Below are positions 27,401 to 49,700 of a DNA stretch of 64,000 bases, piece by piece (positions within the stretch are counted from its first letter, which is position 1; each line of letters starts with the position of its first letter). This DNA comes from Hirudinaria manillensis. Lineage: Eukaryota; Annelida; Clitellata; Hirudinida; Hirudinidae. The DNA lies in assembly GCA_034509925.1 (NCBI GenBank), contig CM067526.1, positions 7,430,744 through 7,494,743 of the forward strand, given 5' to 3'. The position numbers were made by a program, and so were the translations under genes. A model generated the notes under the pieces. The model worked only from the letters and a program-made list of their open reading frames with translations, made no database searches and was not told the DNA's origin.

Positions 27401-28069
27401 ATGTAGACAGTATGGTGAAGATTTAATAAGTAACAATACCTAACTGTTCAAGGCATTCCAATGCAACAGTGCGGTATCTCAATTCATCGGATGTTTTCTC
27501 CAGAAGAAATGGAAGTCGACAAATTGACACAATTTCAATCAAGATTGGCATGAACTTTGGTACTTCCTGAAGTCTTTTGGTGCATTCATTTGCTATTTGA
27601 AATACATATGGCAATTCTTTCATCAACTGGATAAGAATCAAGGACAGATAACATGTAACATAATTTTATATCAGGAACTCATTAAAATTTTCTCGAAGGA
27701 TACAAATCCATTCTGATAGCACTTCAAAGTTCTATGAAGAGTAAAAATCTGTCTTTCATAATGTTTGCTCTGGAACAGTTAACGCCAATTATTTTCCTAT
27801 ATTCATAAAAGTCAATAAGAACATCTTTTATTACCGAAAGTGAATCTGTAAAAAGATTGATGATCTCTGCAAACGACGAGACCTGTAATCACAGGGGGAT
27901 GGAAACATTTAACAAATATTAATCGATATCAACATGGAAATAAGAATGAGACCCCTTGAGGCGACAATCTAAGTGAAGTCCTGAAATTAGTTACGACATT
28001 TTCAGAACAATCTTTTAATTCTATAAGATTTGTAACCAAAGGCGGAAGATTGCCTCCATCCAAATTCAT
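21445..28069 (-). CDS. CFAP69: cilia- and flagella-associated protein 69
   Basis: CFAP69 is an armadillo-like helical protein needed for sperm flagella and olfactory cilia; vertebrate proteins are about 940 residues. About 20 small exons on the minus strand, beginning 27998-28069, 27835-27882, 27704-27769, 27440-27626, 27037-27161, 26361-26436, 25471-25654, 25007-25182, 24656-24810, 24086-24374, then roughly 23970-23800, 23742-23610, 23500-23350, 23268-23183, 23082-22767, 22516-22373, 22317-22240, 21978-21780, 21630-21560, ending at 21445. Matches to the family run in order: LKCYQNGF, VSQVLWNLL, PDRQLRNDFLSI, LVRSQNVLVKHMKL, VAPLLIKDAIGCDL, ENLRSKIYLIF, NLPGICGRDHITLSIIENYLDLK (in part). The C-terminus is basic (GSKKKAKK). 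The start Met is the first after an in-frame stop. Introns host a Helitron and a retroposon-like block. The last ten exon edges were not all checked to the base. Confidence 0.92.
25938..26312 (+). mobile_element. non-autonomous Helitron (Helentron/HINE type)
   Basis: A 375-base element in a CFAP69 intron. It starts with TC after an A (25937) and ends with CTAG followed by T (26313), the canonical A^T Helitron insertion with no target duplication. The 5' end (tctatatctatataaataaa, then aatgtgtgtttgtaacatgc) and the motif ctttgaaattttgacacaac are the usual start of animal Helentron-derived elements. Near the 3' end a hairpin AGCCAC/GTGGCT (26281-26286 and 26295-26300) with an 8-base loop stands 12 bases before the terminus, the expected terminator geometry. 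It has no coding capacity, so it would need a Rep-helicase encoded elsewhere. Confidence 0.87.
26529..27020 (-). mobile_element. poly(A)-ended retroposon-like block
   Basis: Read on the minus strand, this intronic block carries a short coding-like run (including ENLKQTTEEFNRQIVDESDL) closing at a stop, then an AT-rich tail. After that come AATAAA (26552-26557) and, 11 bases later, twelve consecutive A (26529-26540). That order is the signature of a reverse-transcribed mRNA 3' end or LINE/SINE tail. No target-site duplication was seen. Alternatively it is an alternative 3'-terminal exon of CFAP69, since its left edge lies only about 16 bases from the exon donor at 27037. Confidence 0.45.
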
Positions 28070-28269
28070 TCTAATATCCTTATCTGATCAAGTTAGGAGT
28101 CGTAACTATGGAAACCGAGACAGATTGTTATTTAAAAATACAAAGTCATTTATTTACGAAAATAGGTCATCAAACATTTTACTGTTTAGAAATAAAGACA
28201 TTTATAAAATTATCGTTATACGATTCCTGACATTTTAATATCAGGATAAATAACTGAATTATTGTGTTT

Positions 28270-28905
28270 ATGAATAATTAAAATCTACAGGGATCCCGAT
28301 GTTCTCCGGGAGTGGGTCACATCTGGTTTTCCAACCTGGATTCACTTTTCGGCTATGAGAGGCTCTCATTGGCCTTCTTATGCCGTTACTGCCAGGACTG
28401 GAGCGACTCTTGAAAGCTCTCGTCGGCTTCTTTCTGTAGCTGTTTTGCTTGCCTGAAGCGTTCCCACCATGCTTTTGTGTGGCTCTCGGTGGCCTTCTTT
28501 GTCATCCTTGACCATAAATTTTCTTTAGAGCGCCAGCGCGAAATTAGAAACCTCTATCGACGTCCCTGCGCACTCGGCCGATCATCCGATCCCATCGTCC
28601 TGGTGTTTTTAACGAGACCTCCGGTCCTTCTACGAAGTACTTATTGGATGCGATAATCTGGTTTCTCATTTTCCAGTTCCAGAACTAGGTTTCCAGAGTT
28701 TCAGATTTCTTTATCATAGTCTTCGTTCTTTCCCGGCTAGATAAGCCAATACGCGTGAGAAAGGCTTTCGTGGACTTGCCGACCACGCGCCTTGCGCCAA
28801 TTTCCTTTGGGAAGAGGTCAATCCGATCCTTTTCGCTTTCAGGTCCACTGACGGATCTGCATACTTTTGGCTTTGAAAGCCTTGCTTTACTCCAATAATA
28901 CAACT
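28270..28905 (-). pseudogene. decayed GC-rich coding-like block, family unknown
   Basis: About 630 bases are much richer in G+C than the flanks. On the minus strand, 72 open codons (28685-28903) continue in the same frame through stops as further coding-like segments. A second frame nearer 28400-28510 shows three spaced copies of a K-[KE]-A-x-E-S motif (KKATES, KEADES, KKANES) suggestive of a repeated helical segment. Stops and a frame change argue for a dead gene or old element. It lies immediately upstream of the CFAP69 start. I could not match it to a family. Confidence 0.35.
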
Positions 28906-31900
28906 TACAAATTAGTAAATTAAATCACGAATTTCTAATCTTACCCTCCTGCACATTTGCTTACTACGAAAGTTCTCATACAAATGGCTCACACACTTTT
29001 TTTATTCCAAAATGATTGGATTTATTTTCGAGAAAGTGGAGAACAAACATTCGTTTATTATTTTTATTTTAAATCTATTCATCTAAAATCAGTACTAAAA
29101 ATATTGTTTGTATCTACTAGGCTACAAAAGCAACAAGCTAGAAACCATTTCGGTTCATCTAACATCGTGATCGTATCTTATTTTTTTTTTAAAGAAGCTA
29201 AGCTTTGAAGAAATAAAAATAAGAAATGATGGTTGATGAATTCACCGAAGAAGCTTTCAAAGCCAGATCAGGACAAAAACTTTAAGAAACGCATTTGGCA
29301 AAATGCTAATCAGAACAAAAAACATTGGTGAAACTTGACACATCAACAGAAAAGCACATGAAATTTCAGAACAAAATGAGCGTTCCAAGTCTGTCTTGTC
29401 TGCTACCAAAGTGTTATGAGACCCATTGAAATAACTCCTGCAAATATTTTCAAAATTTTTAATTTAAAACTTTTAAATCAAATTAAACTCGATATTTTAC
29501 GAATATTACTGAATATCTCTTAAAGTAAAATCAGAAATTTCATGTTTTACTTATAAATTATCTTAGTTTTTATATTAAATTAATTTAAATGACATCTAGT
29601 AATTTTTCATTAATTAGAGGGGCATTATCAAATATCTGTTCACGTAAGTAATGATGTCAACATCATAAAAACCAATTCGGAAGTGTTTCACATTAAATTT
29701 TTTCGTACAACTTAAATGTCATTTTAATAAGCTCATGAAGTTAGGAATTACCTAAGAGAAAGGCAGCCAGCATTTTCTGGTGGCTGCCCAAATGTAGAAA
29801 CCATGGCACCCAAGAAAATCCGTCAGGACAGTGGGTAGGTAGCAAGAGGACGAAAATACAAACGAGGACCACGGCTGACAAAATCTTCTTCATCATTATA
29901 ATGCCTTGTGATAACAAATTCCAAATCAGCATGCATCCACGACAATAGTTCTTATCAATTTTGTGAGTAATTTCGCATGTTTCACTAGTTATTGTTGTTA
30001 CAAAACTGGCGGATTTGGGAAGAAAGTTTGATCCAGAAAAGTTTTTTTTAAAGCTGGTGTGAAATAAGATAATTAGAGAGAAAGAATCTGGCCAAAAATT
30101 CTGTCCCTTCCCCCACCTCTTGACTACGTGGTGCATTTAACAAAGTGTTTTAAATAAGCCGTGCGTCGTACGGTGATGACCGCTAGCTTTATTGCTTGTG
30201 AAATTTGTCATGAATCAGCAACGAAATTTATTAATATCTTTTAGCGTTTAGTAAATTTAATATATTATGTATATTATATAGAATGGAGTAAGATATAATA
30301 TACCAAGGCAAATGCAATTATGCATTTGAAGCAAGAATCTAATAAAATGTTCAAGTTGGACAATACAGTATTCCAAACGCAAAAAAGGCACTTAAACGAG
30401 ACCATTCACCAACCTAATTAGTTGATTGAGATAACAGATTGCAACAACTGTTATAGTTGACGTGTTTCAAGAACTATCGGGTATTCCAACTAAATCGAAA
30501 TTAATTCACCCCGTTGACAATTTTATTCTCGATTATTGTTCAAGAAACGGCGAAACATTCGAACGCTTGATGTCTCACCACCTTTTGAGTTTTTTTTTGT
30601 AGCCCCCTGATAGCAGATGTGCAGACTATTGCTCATTCAGGTGGTGAAAGCAGCTACCACCATCTTCACTGAAGGTGCTGCAGCTGTTTATTGAAAGGCC
30701 TGTAAAACTCTCCTGTGACAGCTTGATTAAGAATTTCTAGTTACCGAATTTAGTTCGATATAACTCAGACCATATCTTATACCACAGAGTCATTGCAGTC
30801 ATTGGTATTTCATGCATATTAAACATATGCAAATACTCATACAGTCAAACCATTTTTATTTGCGTCAGTTAATCAAATTTTAAATCGATCGTCCATATTT
30901 ACGAAACCTATTTAGCAAGACCGGGCAACAAATTTGAAAAATGCGTGTTTCCCAGAAACATTTCTGCTGCTCGTGGCAAGTACATGACAGGTGAGTACAA
31001 ATACTTTGTACTTTGTCTTTGCTCCATCAAGTAGGAAATTTAAACGTTTAGCAAAGAGGTGGGCAATTTAAGACCCACCACCATGTTGAATCAGGAAAGT
31101 GATTGCCTCCATGAATTTCGATTTTCGATTAATAAAATAATAAAATCCATTATATCGCTGTTACCTTTTTTTACTTCAAATTCAAATTTACATTTGCAAA
31201 TAAATAATTTTCTCATTATTTTATTTTTTAACGAGTTCATTAGCTTGTCAATATACTATTTTCGCAAGCGTGCGATCGAGTAGCCATTGTCCATTGTGAC
31301 AACGTAGCCCACCAAAGAAAGTAATTGCCCTCTCCTGGTTCAGCACATCATCCAAATATTGACAGTTAAAACAAACTTTATTTAAAACACTACATTTCGC
31401 TCTAAAAAAAACCCAATGTAATGCACTCACATCCTCTGAAATTCAATTTTGCAAATTTTCAAATTTTTTAAAAGCAAATTCATTGTATTTGCACATCCAT
31501 GCAAATCCAGCGTACGTTTTTCTCAATAAAATCGGCTTTGATTTTGACCACTTCAAACTTACTTTTTATAAAATACATTTGTCTTTGGCACTAATGTTGC
31601 AAAATCGAACTTTATATTATAACTTGAAAAGGAAGTTTGCACCTCGTTTGGCAAAGTACGCTTCAAAGTTCGCTTCCATCGCCCTTTGGACCTGAAGAGT
31701 TCTGCGATCAGATGATTCGATGCCTTGTTCATTCTCACCGTTTAAACGCCTCATGGATATTCAGAATTAATTACTACTTTGTAGTAGGTTGATTTTAACA
31801 AAACAAATTTCACTGTAAATAAGTGGTAAATTAACTCATAATTGGAAATAAAGCTACATTCGATCGAGTCATAAAACTTCGATCTTTACTCGTTCAGAAA

Positions 31901-32590
31901 TCGAATTAGATCTAAACAAAAATTAAATCTAAAACACAAATAAATACAACCATCTTTCAAACACATGCATACACTCGAAGTTCATTCAAAATCGGTCTAA
32001 AATTTCAAAGATGTTGGACAAACCGTAACAACCGCCTTTGAATGCTCCAACATTTTTAACCATAAAAGACTTCGAAATGACAGAGATACATTAAAAATAA
32101 TGCCGATTAAACATCGCAAACAGACAACCAACCAACCATTAAGAAATAATTTCAACTAAAAAATATAAATTATCAAGTGGAAATCACAAGTTTTTCAAAT
32201 TTAGAATCCAGAAAGTCACGCGTTGACAGCACACGTCGTTCTTTCATTCTTTTAATTTCAAAATAAGCTAATCAAATTGGAAAAATAAACTAATTAATAT
32301 AGAAACTAAATAAATCGATAAATTAGCATAAACTAAATCATTAAATTATATTTTTAGATAAAGGCCAATATAGTATTAGTCACACGACAATTCTTTTGCG
32401 GTTTGTCATAAAAATCATAAAATTCCAATTTTTTTTTTACGGAAAGCATGGCTAAAAATAAAGTAATTAGGAGTTCACAAGAAAATTTAAATGCAAAAGA
32501 TAGACAACTTAAAGCAGACCAAACTAGAAAAACGACTTGAATGAGAAGGCATTTGATGGCATTGCCAAGAGTGAACATCCGCCTGGAATA
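28906..32590. other. mostly non-coding interval CFAP69 to PHLDB
   Basis: About 3.7 kb of AT-rich sequence. Apart from the microprotein candidate (29403-29896) I see only short random frames. A minus-strand patch at about 30590-30720 is GC-richer, has AATAAA followed by a run of nine A, and might be an old retroposon tail. The right end (31900-32590) is very A-rich and probably holds the PHLDB 3' UTR. Confidence 0.4.
29403..29896 (-). CDS. possible two-exon microprotein, two hydrophobic segments
   Basis: Not recognised. On the minus strand exon 1 (29752-29896) begins MMKKILSAVVLVCIFVLLLP, a strong signal peptide or signal anchor, then a short Cys/Pro/Trp-rich loop (THCPDGFSWVPWFLHLG). It ends at a good donor (TTAG|GTAATT). 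Exon 2 (29403-29437) follows an excellent acceptor (ATATTTGCAG), joins in phase and completes a second hydrophobic stretch (MLAAFLLGVISMGLITLW) before TAG. The product has 59 residues. Exon 1's frame is open upstream as well, so the start is chosen for its signal-like N-terminus. The case rests on splice sites and hydrophobic pattern only; it could be chance. Confidence 0.35.
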
Positions 32591-43789
<11,199 letters not shown>

Positions 43790-46782
43790 GTTGACTTCTG
43801 AGGATTAAAATAATTAGAAAAATTAAACGTAATATGTTTACTAAGTTGTTGATTTATTTTCAAATATACGTTCGCAAACATCTTCTTGGAGATTGTGAAC
43901 CATAATTTGAAAATGGAACTGTTTTAGTAACAAAGCATTGTTGAAACTTTAAAAGCGGGAATAAATAAAATTATTTCTATCCTAAATATTTCATGAAATG
44001 TGAATAGTGGAGGCGAATGAGGAAACAGTTGTCATAAGACTTTGTAGTTCGTGAGCGCTTCTGCAGATGGCTTAAATGTCAGTCTATCTGATACGATACA
44101 ACATTTTATGATAATGATGATGACGATGATTGTGATGTCGTTTTTGACGATGATTACATCACCAACATGCGCTATTATGGTTGTTAAACAACGAACTAGA
44201 AATAAAATAGTCCGACGAAGATGAGAAATTGGACAGCAACATACAAATTATGAACCCCAAGTTCACAAACTAAAACAGTCTTTGCTGCCATTAATTTTTA
44301 AAAACGTGGGTTGCCACGCATCTGGCGTTTGAAGGTTGAAGCTCGCTAAGCCATAATTTATTATTGAGGCTATAATAAGCTGATATAATATCTCAATAGA
44401 TGGAAAAAAAGGTAAAGAAAATTGGATAATGCGCAATTCGCTAATTGGCTTAACTACTCCGTCTGATGCCATCTTAATGTAAATGTGCAAATGTACTTTT
44501 CCATGCCGAGTATATTTAATGTTTTCAAAAATGAACATGACGTTAGCAAACATGTTTTTGATAGAAACCGATGATATGTCTCCCAGCAACATCATCAAAG
44601 TACTGAGAACTGCATAGCTAACATAACTTCGTTTGGGAAGGAGATAACAAATTGCCTATGAAACTCCTCCAAACTACTGCTGAGAACTGTCTGCTTGTTA
44701 CGTTGGCAGTAGGAATGGCATTTGCATTATACGCGAGCGTTTAAATGAAATTGCAATTTTTTATTATTGCGATTTAAAAACTAAAAGTGCATCCGCTACT
44801 TACTAATCAATTGCATGCAGTACGACCAAAGGCTTCTTAAATGGTGTTCAGGCACGCTTCGACAATAAGGCCAGGTCAAACGAGAGCAATGCAAAATATG
44901 TCCATCTAATTATCGCTTTTGACACAACGAAGCATTCATTTTCATGTCTGCAGGTAAAATTATGCACATCAGTTCTGAGTACAGAGCATGGAATCGAATG
45001 AACAAAGATTTTTCATATTCAATAGACTTCGACAGAGTTCGTACCACGATAATGTGTGATAAGAGCAATGACAATTGCGGATCGTCCTTACAAGTATAAT
45101 AACCGTTAAAGGTGAACAAATGATTGCTTGGTGGTGACCCAAACTGAGAACTGCAGTTAAGTGTAAATTACAATTTTGAATTAAAAATAAACAAAAATCA
45201 AGAATCTTCGCAAGCAACAATGACTTCATTTTCTTCACCATCTCACCCCTCATGGAATCCTTCACTTTTTCCACAATTTTTGTCACTCGTCAGTTCAGTG
45301 GTACATCAAAATAATTGCTCCATTCGACAGATAAAAACACCAACGTATAGCTGCACGACTCGTACACAATGCATTCGTCAGCCTGGTTAAAAAATTAGTT
45401 GCTTGCCGATTATCATGGCCAAAACACAACCATCGTAAACAAAAAAATATCAGATTGAAGCAAGCCTAATGTGGAGAAAAAATGAAATTTTCCATCAAAA
45501 ATTGGCAAATTTTTACTAACCGCTTACACTGAGTTGCTCTGCATAGGATAGACGTCTGTTTTTTAAAGAATGTTAAGAACACCGTTCGATTTCATGACTA
45601 TTTTCAAAAGTTGAAACAGTTTCAGCTTCAGGTTCAAATCGGTAATAGAAAGTGGAGAGAGGAAAAACTTCAAAGTCGAAATGCGCTCCATTAGCACGCT
45701 AACATTACTTCGGAGCCACTGGAGAGTTCGCTCAAGTCTCGGCATGCAACGTCAGTCAACTGCAACAAGCTTCAACAACCTCTGACACTTATAAGTCATC
45801 AGCACGAGTTCCGATGCAAACTTTGAAAACCTTCAAAAAGGAACGTTCATTTATTAAACGTTTACGAGAATTGAAGAAATCATTATCACCATCGCGTTCA
45901 AGTTCACTGGATGTGCCTTGAATTAAGGACAAAAATTAGATTAATGACCCCAGACTTTATCATCAGCATCACTTATTAAACAAGTCCTCATTCAAATAAT
46001 TAAAAATATCATACTGGAATAATCTGGCGCCGACTCATCGCGCCCTGAGGCAAACGCCGCTAGAGGACCGTCCAAAACTTGCAGATCTTTTACCAACTGG
46101 TTAGGATTAGCGCACAAATGTTGGACGCATCATTTAACATCACCAAAAAAACTGACTGGGCCCAACCCCAGGGGGCTAGTAATCCTTTCAAAAGACCGTT
46201 TTTTTCAAACCGAGAGAGTGTTTGTAATTGCTTGAGACAAACTTCCCGGGAGAACAATCGATTTCCGCTTTGAGTCAAGTGAAGAATTATATGAACGACA
46301 GATGGAAAACTCAACTCATCCCTCATGTCTATCAAAAGTAACTATACTTAAGAGAAACTTATTTTTTCCAGGGTGTAATGCATTTCTCTGGCATAAGTGA
46401 ACTTATAATTGTACTATTTTGGATGCATGTTATGTCACCAAACCTTTATTATGTTATGATGATGGAGATCTCAGCTCCCGCTTCAGAACCTAGAATAATG
46501 TTCATACTGGTGAGAACTTCAAAAGCAAGCAGGTATTGACCAGTATAACCAAGTAATTTCAAGCAATCAAATTTCAGCAAATCAATAGCAACTCAAGCCA
46601 ATAACACTAACCCTAAAATAAATCAAATTAATTTAATGAAATGTGCACAAGCAATAAAGATATTAAAACTCATTCAATATTCAATATACATGTGGAAATG
46701 ATCCTAAAAACAATAAATAAATAAATACCCGGTCACTTTAATTTCAACCTTGTTCATTCAACCAAAAAAAATCGCTGCAAAT
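43790..46782. other. gene-free stretch between KMT2A and PHLDB
   Basis: About 3 kb containing the PHLDB upstream region and the KMT2A 3' UTR, both genes being on the minus strand. Only short chance frames were seen. Minus-strand patches near 45560-45760 and 46020-46260 are somewhat GC-richer and could be non-coding first exons of PHLDB. Nothing is recognised with confidence. Confidence 0.4.
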
Positions 46783-49700
46783 TCAGTTCATGAACTTTTT
46801 ACATTTTCGACTGCCACAGCAACACAGTATTTTGTTTCCCTCCTCAATGGGGAACTTGTAATTGTAGGTCAACTCCTCCCCCCTCCTGATGAGTCTCGTG
46901 GCGCAGATGACGATGTGTTTGAGACCGTCCACGTGGATGATCTTCGAAGTGCAGTTCGGATCGCACGAATGGTTGATAAACCGTGCCGCGTTACCCTTCA
47001 TCGTGGCATCGACTACTCTGTTGTCGTCCACCTGGTGTAGAAATAAATAAATCAGGAAAGACTTAAAGTCTTGAAAAAGCAAATCGATGTTTCTATGATG
47101 TTTGATCTTATATTAAACATTTTTAGGTTAATCATGTTATCTAGAAAATGTGCCCTGAACTAATGTAAATACTAATGATTAACTTAGTCGAATGTCAATA
47201 TGTCAGAATTTAAAGCATCATCAATATTTATCAATGTTAGATATTCTGGATATCTCAAGTTGGCAAAAACCCACTTTAAACATATAACAGCCAATTCCTT
47301 TGCTCTCATACATTTTCTCTCTACTGTCCGTCAGCACGGGTCGGATGATTTGTCCACAATATTCTATTACCATCTCTCCATTATCGATGTCACGCATGGC
47401 AAACAGTCCACGACCATGGATGCGTGACTTTCGAACGGAGACGCTGACGGAGCACAAGGACCGCATATTCTTATAGCGACTCGAAATGGGAAGGTCTGAG
47501 CTCGTGACGGCCGGATGATTCTTGTCGAATTCTTCATCGCTGTGTTCAGTGGGCTCATCGACTTTAATGGTTTTTCTATGCTCGGACAAAAGAAAATGAA
47601 AAAAGTCCAAAGGTTTCCTCTCGGAAAATGGAACGAATCTGGCACATCCTTCCTTGACTTCGACCAAATCAACCAGATCTTTTCTGGGCACCTGAGCGTC
47701 GCTTTTGTTGGAACAGTTCTGTATCAGATTGATGACGACCGGATGGTCCAGACCAAAAAAGGTCAAACCTTTCATTCCACCAAGAGATATAGGTCTCAAA
47801 CTTAATTTGTGTCTCATTAAATTCAATTCAGTCTTCACTTTAGACCATGCTTCTTCAGCAGAGCTACCAGAACAGGAGAATCCATCACTGCCCTTAATCT
47901 CAAAGACAACCATCTTATCACTTGGAGTTGAGATGTTATTTCCTTCCTTGGGATAACTGTTCATATTATTATTATTTGCAATGCTTTGATTGGCGCTTTT
48001 GTTGTGAATGTTTCTGTCATCAACTTCATTCGTTTCAACATCATTTCCAACCTCCAATACTGAAGAGTCATTACTGAGCTGTGCAATGTGTCTTTTACTA
48101 ATAGAAACTTTTGGAGAATCGTGACTGAATGAATTTTTAAACTGCTGCAAAGTAGTAGTTGAATTAATAGCCACATGAGGAGTGCAACTATTTGAGGAGT
48201 TTTCTGATTTTGTAAATTTGAGTGAAGGCGACGACGACGGCGAAGATGAAATGCTTGTTACCTCCGTTATCGATGGTGATAAAGCGACGGTCGATCTGAG
48301 ACGATTAGAAACGTTCAAAGATGGAAACGTGCCTTTTGAATTCTGAATAGAACGAGGAGGCAAAATATTGTTTGCATTTGTGAGAGGTGATGAATTGCTG
48401 GTCTGAACTTTTGTAGAAGATTGCACGGAAACCTGCGTGGTATTGGAGATACATGTGGGCGTGAATAATGTAGAAGAGTGCAAAGACGTTAATAAAGAAG
48501 CTGACGTTTTCGTTATGGATGTGGAAGACAATTTGTTGGTTGGATGCAATGCACCATTGGCTGTTGACTGCAGCGGTTCAGATGGCAAAACTTTGACACT
48601 TCCAGTCATAAATGGCAGTTTTGTTGACGTGCTTGAGGATGCAGACAAACTGTGAATTGAACTGGAAGCCGACAATGTCTTCATTTTAATTGAAGATGCA
48701 ATCACGTCGTCGCATCTCCTCAGCTTCAGTGTCGGCATGCAGACGTTATTGGTTTTAGCCTCAAAATTCCTAACAAAATCATCAAAATCTGAAAAAACTC
48801 TGGAGTTGATGAGAGGCATGCCATCTTCTTCTTCTGAATCCGTAAACATGAGCTCGTTGCTCGTGAAAGGTCGGGGCTTATCGAAACCTGCAGCGGGTTT
48901 TAATAAGGTGAGTTGGTTTGGGGTACCGCAAGGTATTGTTTCGGAGTCCACTGAAGTTGTTACATTCAATGCAGTTGTGTCCATCCATTCAATTGTGGAA
49001 CAGATACTTGATACAGATGGGTCCATTGGGAATAATAAATTATCAGTGGATGTTTTGTTAAATGAAAAGTTACTGTTAAGAATGCTATTAGGGGTTGGCA
49101 AATTTGTATTTATTCCAGAAACATTCTGCAGTTGCTTGGAAGACTCCAAGGAATTCATCAAACTGCTGCTATCGTATGTTGAACTATTCAGGGTCACTTC
49201 TGGACATTGGCTACTTTGAGTGTTAGCAACGCATGTAATCTCTACTGAAGACGCAACTCTCGTGTTTGGGGTAGCAATTTGTAATGTGACATTCGAAGAA
49301 TTTGAAGTTGCGAAAGCGCTTGGAGTATGCAAAGTGTTATCTTTGTTCAAACTGTAAAGATCTGATTCTGTATGGAAACCAGTTTTATGCACACTCTGAG
49401 GGTTCATTGAAGGAAGATCTGCAAAATTGTTGTTGCTGTTGTTTAAAGATGATTTCCCCACTTGATTTAATTTAGGAAAGGTCTGGAGACTAGTACCTGA
49501 TAAAGAACCTAAAAATTGAGCCTGTGCTTTCACATTGCTGTTAATGGAAGAAGTGAGAGTATCAATCTCCAATGATTTTGAGGAGGTCTCTGGCTTTGAT
49601 GGAGATGGCATTCTTGGTAATTCCAACGCAGATGTCACCAGGGAAATTAACTCATTTTGTTTATATTGTGTAGGACTTTTAAGGACTGGATTTGCACAAA

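Noticed and set aside
30590..30720. GC-richer patch with AATAAA and A9, possible SINE
   Set aside because: No Pol III A/B boxes or tRNA-like head could be read, and the A-run is short. Evidence too thin.
44263..44598. 111-codon minus-strand frame
   Set aside because: No motif, no splice context and composition like random AT-rich sequence.
46090..46335. 81-codon minus-strand frame between KMT2A and PHLDB
   Set aside because: No family similarity recognised and it is isolated. It may be part of a non-coding exon.
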